Shown here piece by piece: positions 57,914-64,000 of a DNA stretch of 64,000 bases. Source of the stretch: Thecamonas trahens ATCC 50062 (Eukaryota > Apusozoa > Apusomonadida > Apusomonadidae); contig NW_013657679.1 of the NCBI RefSeq assembly GCF_000142905.1, forward strand, positions 126,657-190,656. The letters run 5' to 3'. A model generated the notes under the pieces. That model worked only from the letters and a program-made list of their open reading frames with translations, was not told where the DNA came from and made no database searches. Numbering within the stretch: position 1 is the first letter of the stretch; each line of letters starts with the position of its first letter. Both the position numbers and the translations under genes were made by a program.

Positions 57914-60569
57914 TTAGGCAAGCTGCAGACCAAGGGGATACTCCAGAGTGTAGGCGAGGCTGAGGGCGTGCGGGGCGCCCTGGGCGAGGGAGAGGTTCCA
58001 CTGGACAAGGCCGGTAGTGGCGTTGACGACGGCGTTGGCGTCCTTCTTGGTCGGGGCCTCGACCTTGAGCTTGATGCGGGTGTCCGAGACGACCGGGATC
58101 TGGTCGCGAACGCGGATGTGGACGGGCATGATCTTGAGTGACTGGACGGCGATCTTGGCGGCGAACTTTTCGACGACACGCTTGGACGACGGCGTCTTGT
58201 TGTGTGTGTTGAGGGCGTAGTGGACCTGGACTTCGGGGTCGGATCCGACAAAGACCTCGGTGACCTCGCCCGGCGAGAACGAGTCGAGGTGTGTGGCGGT
58301 GACAAAGGCATTGTTGAAGTAGACGTTGGCCGGGCCGGCGATGAACGCCGTCTGGGTGGTGTTGGAGAGCTGGACACGGAGGAAGGCGTGCGGCGAGAGC
58401 TTGGGGATGCAGTAGTAGATGTTGGCCGAGGCGAGAGCGTCCGGCGGCTTGACCAGGACGCGCTCGCGGGCGCCTGACGCGATGGTCGCCCGAGTCTGAA
58501 CGTTGAACTGGGCGGCCGGGGCGGCGAGCATGGCGGCGCGGAGCGCGAGGGTGTCCGCGTCGACATCAGGCGTGCCCGAGCCGGAGCCCGAGTCAAAGCC
58601 GTCGGACGACGAGTCGGCGCCCGACGGCGAGGCAACGCGCTTGTGGTGGCGCTTGCGGCGGCGGCGGGCGCGCCGGGCGGCAGACGAGGCAGCAGCGCCG
58701 TCCGAGCCGTCGGGCGCAGCGGCCGAGTCCGACGCCGACGTCGAAGCCAGCGGCGCTGGCGAGCCGGAGCCATGCGGGCTAGGAGACGAAGAGGCGCCGA
58801 TGCCGGCCGCGAGATCAACCGGCGACGAGGGGCCGGGTGCGGCGGCGCGGAGCACGTTGGGCGCCATGGCCGGGATGTCGCCCGAGGTCTTCTTGGCAGT
58901 GGAGAGGACCAGGGCGACGTCAGCCCACTCCTCGCCAGTGTGCTGCTCGACAATGCCGTGAAAGTGGAGCGGGACGCGGACGCCGCCGGGCGCGGCCATC
59001 GTCTGCTGCTGCGGCGAGATGCGGACGTCGTACGACGGCGTCCACCACGCGCGCGAGGTGGCATACGAAAAGTCGAGCGAGACTTGGCCAGTCGAGTGCG
59101 AGCCGAGGACGATGGTAAACGTCCGTGTCACGTCGAGTGTCTCCGAGTACTGCGCGTCCATGGCGTCCATGAGCGAGTGGATGCGGCGGTCGACGTCGTC
59201 GATCTTGAGCTTGAGCTCGGTCCGCTTGCGGTCGTGCTCCTCCAGACGGCGGTGGTAGAGCTCCAGAAAGGCGTCAAAGGCCTCGAGCGACTCGCGGGTC
59301 ATGGCGTCGGGTGTGGCCGTCGCGTCGGTCCGGGTGTACTTTTTGGCAAACTGCTCGATGAGCGCGAGCTCCTTCTCCAGGCGCTCGCCAGCCTCAAGGA
59401 ACTTGTGCCGCAGCGCGTTGAGCTGGTCGAGCTCGTGGCGCTGCTTGTCGACGTTGGGCGACTCGGAGACGCGGAGCTTGGACGACTGCGCGTAGTGGGT
59501 CTCGATGATGTGCAGCGGGCAGTTGGTGACCTTGAACGACTTGGGATCCACGTGCGACGCGAGGCCGGTCACCACGATCTCGTGCTTGCCCGACTCGGTG
59601 AACGGAACAGAGATGGCACGGCGGACCCGTGCGCGATCAGGGAAGACCGTCACGGCGCGCACCGGACACGCAGAGAGCTCAACCTCGTGCCGGGTCGTCG
59701 GGCCTGAGAACGAGCTGTACGTCATCGCCGACGGCTGTGAGTACCCACCGTACCCGCCTCCGTATCCGGATCCGCCGCCGTATCCACCGGTCGAGCTCGG
59801 AGATGAGAAGCCCGTGTAGCCCGACGGCGCCGCGCCGCCAAACTGCGGCCGCGGCGAGCCTGCCGCGCCCACGCCGCTGGCTCCTGATCCCGGCCCGTAG
59901 CCCTGCCGCGGGGCGACCGCCGGCGCACCGTTCTGGCTCTGGCCCATGCCTCTGGTCTGTGCCCCGCCGCTCACCTGCTGCTGTTGCTGATGCTGTTGCT
60001 GATGCTGTTGCTGCCCAGCAGCAGGTTGCTGCTGCTGCTGCGCCGCCTGTGCCTGTGCCGCAGTGTTGGGTGCTGTGCTCCTCTGCTGCTGCAACGAGTT
60101 CTGACTCGTACCAGCGTTTGTCACAGCACCCTGTTGCGAGACTGAGACTGTAGATCCGCCGACTGAAGCAGATAGTGGGAGAGACGAAGCAGGAGGCGCG
60201 CCACAAAATTAGTGTTGTCGTGAGGGGGAGGGGGGAGGGGAGCCGGGAGGGGGGAGGGGCGGGCAAAGGAAAAGGAAAAGGGGCACGGGGGGGGGGGGGG
60301 AGTGAGTGGATGAGGTTGAAGGTGGTGGTGGTAGGGGTGGTGGTTGCTGTAGTGGGTGGAGGGTGGAGGTGGTGGGGGTGGGGGGGGTTGGCCCAACTGA
60401 CGACAGTTTGCCAGTGCTCGGGTGGCCATGGGGGTAGGGGTGGGTGGTGAAGAAGGGGGAGGGAGGGAGGGAGGGAGGGAGGGAGTGATGAATACGTACC
60501 CGGTGTGCCACCGACAGGGGTCCCGCCAATAGGGGTGCCTCCAATAGGGGTGCCTCCAATGTATGACAT
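57914..60569 (-). CDS. DUF4139/DUF4140 (mucoidy-inhibitor-A-like) protein, one intron
   Basis: 772 residues; biochemical function of the family unknown. Exon 1 (60500-60569) codes MSYIGGTPIGGTPIGGTPVG plus three residues. The intron is 60163-60499 (GTACGT...CAG), and exon 2 (57914-60162) continues with a further GGS unit, so the (V/I)GGTP repeat runs across the junction and supports the splice. A Gln-rich and Gly/Tyr-rich disordered region follows to ~residue 190. DUF4140 begins at ELSACPVRAVTVFPDRARVR; a coiled coil follows (RHELDQLNALRHKFLEAGER). DUF4139 has LDFSYATSRAWWTPSYDVRI, NIYYCIPKLSPHAFLRVQLS and the end QWNLSLAQGAPHALSLAYTL. An acidic/basic disordered insert (RRARRRRKRHHKRVASPSGA) interrupts it. 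Confidence 0.88.
60461..60485. repeat. (GGGA)n run inside the DUF4139 intron
   Basis: Six GGGA-type units close to the splice donor side of the minus-strand intron; pyrimidine-rich on the transcript strand. Confidence 0.85.
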
Positions 60570-61066
60570 CCACGTGAGGGTGTGAGACGGGTGTGATGCT
60601 TGCAGGGGTGTGGAGGGCGGCTGTGGGCGGAGAGGGGAGAAGGGGCGAGGAAAGGCGGGAGAGCAGAGCGATGAAGAGGAAAAGTGAGTGAAAGGGGTGT
60701 AAAGTAGTCAAGTTAAGCGTAGGCTACGAGGATGGTGTAATGATGGTGTAGATAGAGGAAGCGAGGGGAAAGAGTGGACCGGGAGGGGGGGGGGGACGAG
60801 AGCCAGCAGGAACTTGTCATTGATGGTTGCTGTACGATTAACGTTGGTCGGTTGCAGGTCGGTCGGTTGGTCAGTCGGTTGGCCGGTCGGTTGGCGCCAT
60901 GCGATCAACCTGCCTGGTTTTGGACATGGCTCGACCAAGGATGGCCGGGAGAGAGACGGGTGCAAGTAGTGGAGGGAGCGATGGTCACTATCATACTCAT
61001 GGCCGTTGCTCAAGATGACAAAGACCACCTTTCTCTAGTTGTATCTTGTACCTGGTTGGCCTCTTC
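60570..61066. other. Divergent intergenic region
   Basis: Promoters of the DUF4139 gene and the tail-anchored protein gene. It contains CGGTCGGTTG-type short repeats at 60847-60896 on the plus strand. No gene seen. Confidence 0.5.
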
Positions 61067-62068
61067 ATGCCGGCCACCGCGACGGGGACGCTGCCAGGCA
61101 GCAGGCGACGAGGCGGCGGCGGTGGCGGCAAGTCGGAGGGAGTACAAAGACGAGGGCAGACGCAAGGAAGTGAGCTCCCGTTGCCACCTATGCTTGATGG
61201 GCCAGTGGCAGGGAAGCTGTCGTCGACATGGGTGGCGGCAAGGGTCGAGGACTCGCTGCGGAATGCGGAGCGGGTGACCGAGGCGGCGGCGGGCGCGCGG
61301 CGAAGAGCAGGCCAGCTGCCAAACAACACATCCGCCAGCGGGCCGGACAGGGAGCGGAGACAATGGCGCCGGAAGAGAAGAAGGAGAAGAAGGAGTGGAG
61401 ATGACGAGCAGGGTGCTCGGGCGGCGGGGATCGGGGGCATGCTGGTGCCGATCGCGCCGATGCTGAGTCCTGAAGCCGAGGCCGCGACGCGGGCGCTGAC
61501 CAACAAGGCTGAGCTGGAAGCCGCACGGGTCAATCTGGAAATGCATCTGCATCCCAAGGCGTATGCGACGCGGGCACTGGAGCGGATGATGCAGAAAAGC
61601 AGCTCCAGGGTGGAGCGACGGCCCGAACTTGGAGTGGCGCCGTCTCCGCTGCCACCACTCATCAGATGCACGCCGGCGGCAGCGCGGGTGGTCCGTGGCC
61701 TGCCCCCGCTGCCAGCATCGGCGGGAAATGGGCGCGAGGCTCGAGCCAAGGCCTTTGCAGAAAAGAGTCGGCAATGGCGGCCTGACGGCCTGACGCTCCC
61801 GCCGACCCCGCACTCGCTGCCGCCGCTGATGGTGGCCATCCGCCTGCCACGTCGCGGCGGCGCGAGTCCGCCGTCACCGTCGGCGCGGCCGAAGCGGCGC
61901 TCGCAGCACAAAGCTCACCATCCAAATCAGATGGGAGCCCCTCGGGGAACATGCTGCTGTCGGATGCGACGGCCGCAGCTCACGCCCGCGCTCGCCGGTG
62001 GCCTGGGCGTGGTGATCGGCGCGGCCGCTGTCGGCGCAGCCGCCCTCGTTGTGTATCTGTTTGTTTAG
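61067..62068 (+). CDS. Basic protein with C-terminal tail anchor
   Basis: 333 residues; not recognised. The start is MPATATGTLPGSRRRGGG at 61067; the frame is open upstream but only with non-ATG codons. Disordered, Arg/Gly/Ser-rich first half contains RRQWRRKRRRRRRSGDDE. A more ordered segment is PMLSPEAEAATRALTNKAEL through LHPKAYATRALERMMQKSSS, probably helical. The last 28 residues form a TM segment (LTPALAGGLGVVIGAAAVGA then ALVVYLFV), so the protein could be tail-anchored in the ER or outer mitochondrial membrane. A histone-type or coiled-coil role cannot be judged. It converges with the next gene at 14 bp. Confidence 0.65.
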   Translation: MPATATGTLPGSRRRGGGGGGKSEGVQRRGQTQGSELPLPPMLDGPVAGKLSSTWVAARVEDSLRNAERVTEAAAGARRRAGQLPNNTSASGPDRERRQWRRKRRRRRRSGDDEQGARAAGIGGMLVPIAPMLSPEAEAATRALTNKAELEAARVNLEMHLHPKAYATRALERMMQKSSSRVERRPELGVAPSPLPPLIRCTPAAARVVRGLPPLPASAGNGREARAKAFAEKSRQWRPDGLTLPPTPHSLPPLMVAIRLPRRGGASPPSPSARPKRRSQHKAHHPNQMGAPRGTCCCRMRRPQLTPALAGGLGVVIGAAAVGAAALVVYLFV

Positions 62069-62082
62069 AGCTCACACAGCGA

Positions 62083-62526
62083 TCAGATAAAGACGCCTCC
62101 GTAGTCCTCAAGCAGGCGAGCCTCCTGCGAGTCCTTGAGCGCGTCGGCAGTGAGAGCGAGCGCGGCGTCTTTGTCGAGCGAGCCACAGAGGGCGACAAAG
62201 GCTGCGTACACGGCAAGCCGCTGTCCCGACAGGCCGTGGCGCGGACCGCGCGACGGGGCCAACTCCAGCTCGTCCTTGGGCTCCATGACCAGCGCACCTT
62301 CATCATCATTATCATCGACCAGCTCTTCCAGCTCCAGCCGCCTCCCTCCGGCTGTCTCTTCACCCCGAATGGCTCCGCCAAGCCTCCGAGCCGACGGACT
62401 CGCAGTTGCCGCCGCCCCAGCCCGTGCCCTCCCGCCGCCTGTTCCCCTCCGGCTCGTGCTCCGACGGCCTGACGACCGCGGTCGACTTGGAATACGCCCT
62501 GGTGTTGCAGTGGTTAGCCGTGGCAT
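62083..62526 (-). CDS. Small uncharacterised protein
   Basis: 147 residues if started at the ATG 62526. The Arg/Ser/Thr-rich N-terminal half looks disordered; LRLEELVDDNDDEG-like acidic sequence follows. The C-terminal ~50 residues, LSGQRLAVYAAFVALCGSLD then DALKDSQEARLLEDYGG, read as a folded helical domain. A shorter start at the later Met-Glu-Pro-Lys-Asp-Glu is possible. No family recognised. Confidence 0.5.
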   Translation of the reverse strand: MPRLTTATPGRIPSRPRSSGRRSTSRRGTGGGRARAGAAATASPSARRLGGAIRGEETAGGRRLELEELVDDNDDEGALVMEPKDELELAPSRGPRHGLSGQRLAVYAAFVALCGSLDKDAALALTADALKDSQEARLLEDYGGVFI

Positions 62527-62603
62527 GGCAAGTGGAGTGTGGGGGAGAGGAGAGGGGGGCGAGGGGGGAGGGGGGCGAAGACGCAGGCGTTTGATCGGCA
62601 GCC

Positions 62604-62641
62604 TTGATCAAGCACCGCTTGATCAAGCGGTGTTTGATCAA
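62604..62641. promoter_or_regulatory. Three TTGATCAA palindromes at 15-bp period
   Basis: TTGATCAA starts at 62604, 62619 and 62634. The middle copy is the centre of a perfect 20-bp palindrome (62613-62632). A TTGATC half lies at 62591. It sits between the divergent starts of the small unknown gene and the choline-kinase gene. Confidence 0.5.
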
Positions 62642-62745
62642 GGGCGATGACGAGGTGGAAGCCAGCCAAAAGCAGCTCACACATACTCGTGGCGGTACAG
62701 AGACGACGACGGCTAGACTCATCTCTTATCAACTCTCAACAGGAA

Positions 62746-64000
62746 ATGACATTGTGGCAGAGAGCGGGCGCAGTGGTGGGCGCGATGGCGGTAGTGGGCG
62801 GGTCTATGGCGGCGGCAGCCTGGGCTGTCCGTAGAGTCCGGTTGAGCGCGTGGCGTGGTGAAGCGGCTGTGACCGACGAGCGTGGTCAGTATCTGCTGTC
62901 GGTGCCAGAGATCGCTGGTGCTGTGGCTGAGGCGGTGACGGATGTCGATAGCGCTGATGATGCCTCCAAGCTGCGGGCGCGGAGGCTGTCGGGCGGCATG
63001 TCGAACTTTCTCTTTGTCCTCCTCGAGGCCTCGGACGGCTCTGTCGTCGGCCTGATGCGAGTGTACGGCGCTGGCGCCGACGCCACGGTCGTCCGCGCCG
63101 ACGAGGGTGCCGTCTTTGGTGCGCTCTCAGACGCCGGCCTTGGCCCGGCGCTGTTAAGCGAGTGGGCCGGCGGGCGGATCGAAGCCTTTGTCGCCGGCAC
63201 GCCCGTGGAGTCGCGGACGCTCGGCCGGCCCGAGTCGGCGAGCCTTCTCCGCGAGATCCTCGCCAAGGTGGCGGCGATGCACAAGCTGGTCATTCCCAGC
63301 GGGCTCAGCTCATCGTCACTTGCAGGCGTCGAGAACTCGATGCTCTTCCACCAACTCGGCAGCTGGCTCGGGCAGCTGGAGGAGGCAGCGCAGGAGGGGC
63401 GCAAGGTCAACGAGCAGCGGCGGCTGCTGCTGACGCTGCCAGACATGCCTGTTTCGATCGAGCTGCGAGCGCTGCGCGACCACGTCGAGTGGCTCGAGGC
63501 CAAGTGGCGGGCCATGGACGGCGTTCGCATGGGCCTCTGCCACAACGACCTGCACGGCGGCAACATCATGGCAACCGCCGACGACGAGGTTGTCCTCATC
63601 GACGTCGAGTACGCTGGGTACTCGATGGTCGGTGTCGACCTTGGCAACATGGCGTGCGAGATGATGCACTCGTACGAATGCGAGAACCACCCGGGCTTTG
63701 TCGTCCGGGCCGACGAGTTTCCATCGCCCGAGACCCGCGCCGCCATGGTGGCGTGCTACCTTGACGCTGCCGGCGAGAGCAGCAACGATGCCGCCGTCGC
63801 TGCTCTCATGGCGCAGGTCGATCTCGGCATCCTCTCCTCGCACCTCATGTGGGCGCTGTGGTCGTTTATCCAGGCGCGGACGTCGGACATTGCCTACGGC
63901 TACACCGCGTACGGCCTGCAGCGGCTCGACCAGTTTGTCCACGGCCGCAAGGCCAGCACAGCCGCCGACGCGGCAGCCAAGGCCGCGCTCGCGAGCGAGG
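62746..64000 (+). CDS. Choline/ethanolamine kinase family protein (3' end outside window)
   Basis: Phosphorylates choline or ethanolamine, first step of the Kennedy phospholipid pathway. The frame opens at ATG 62746 and runs past the right edge. The N-terminus MTLWQRAGAVVGAMAVVGGS is hydrophobic and could be a signal anchor. Kinase features: RLSGGMSNFLFVLLE (nucleotide loop, the N-lobe GGxSN), VYGAGADATVVRADEGAVFG, the catalytic loop CHNDLHGGNIMA with Asp, and LIDVEYAGYSMVGVDLGN with the metal-binding Asp. Then HLMWALWSFIQARTSDIAYG matches the family helix and YGLQRLDQF follows. All catalytic residues are present. Choline and ethanolamine kinases cannot be separated from this part. Confidence 0.9.
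   Translation, partial: MTLWQRAGAVVGAMAVVGGSMAAAAWAVRRVRLSAWRGEAAVTDERGQYLLSVPEIAGAVAEAVTDVDSADDASKLRARRLSGGMSNFLFVLLEASDGSVVGLMRVYGAGADATVVRADEGAVFGALSDAGLGPALLSEWAGGRIEAFVAGTPVESRTLGRPESASLLREILAKVAAMHKLVIPSGLSSSSLAGVENSMLFHQLGSWLGQLEEAAQEGRKVNEQRRLLLTLPDMPVSIELRALRDHVEWLEAKWRAMDGVRMGLCHNDLHGGNIMATADDEVVLIDVEYAGYSMVGVDLGNMACEMMHSYECENHPGFVVRADEFPSPETRAAMVACYLDAAGESSNDAAVAALMAQVDLGILSSHLMWALWSFIQARTSDIAYGYTAYGLQRLDQFVHGRKASTAADAAAKAALASE

Noticed and set aside
1-64000. CRISPR arrays, tRNA, rRNA or prophage features
   Set aside because: I saw no such array, no tRNA cloverleaf or rRNA core motif, and the genes are eukaryotic.

Overview
The window is 64 kb of nuclear DNA from a compact, strongly GC-rich unicellular eukaryote. 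It carries about 35 genes on both strands, spliceosomal introns, ER and lysosomal glycan enzymes, eL28, TFIIB, Pelota, TopBP1, DDX11, THOC6 and a selenoprotein. The gene style (Ser/Ala/Gly-rich tails, opisthokont-like orthologues, few introns) suggests a free-living protist such as an apusomonad of the Thecamonas type. That placement is an inference, not something the sequence proves.

Layout. 0-11 kb: peptidyl-tRNA hydrolase (cut by the left edge), a cathepsin L-like protease, a ~620-bp inverted-repeat mobile element, a coiled-coil protein, cofilin, a membrane protein with a bacterial-type solute-binding domain, and a GH31 alpha-glucosidase. 11-21 kb: a low-complexity His/Ser protein, a mitochondrial-type dynamin GTPase, PP2C, a WDR89-like gene broken by frameshifts, a 100-N assembly gap, a fucosyltransferase-like enzyme and a KAEA-repeat protein. 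21-32 kb: eL28, a DDX11/CHL1 helicase, a TopBP1-like 8-BRCT protein and an acidic-repeat LRR protein. 32-46 kb: GH47 mannosidase, DPP8/9-like peptidase, UBXN7-like p97 adaptor, selenoprotein W with a SECIS element, Pelota, TFIIB, an unknown protein, an Arb2-domain protein and a tiny prefoldin-like protein. 46-64 kb: PMCA calcium pump, a GRDP-like protein, THOC6, a large membrane protein, ubiquitin C-terminal hydrolase, a DUF4139 protein, two unknown proteins and a choline/ethanolamine kinase (cut by the right edge).

Architecture. The genes do not form a functional operon or cluster. Genome repair/replication (DDX11, TopBP1), mRNA export and quality control (THOC6, Pelota), protein turnover (UBXN7, UCH, DPP, cathepsin) and glycan processing (GH31, GH47, FUT) are interspersed. 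Convergent genes end within a few bases of each other, and one pair shares the four bases of CTAG for both stop codons. Twelve introns could be deduced. Each is the only intron in its gene and each lies within the first ~55 codons; seven of the twelve donors begin GTACG. Seven one-base deletions break four otherwise well-conserved genes, six of them at homopolymer runs, which points to base-calling errors rather than gene decay.

The most notable observations are the recovered selenoprotein W gene (in-frame TGA plus SECIS), the MITE-like element inserted between two stop codons, and the extreme 5' bias and unusual donors of the introns.
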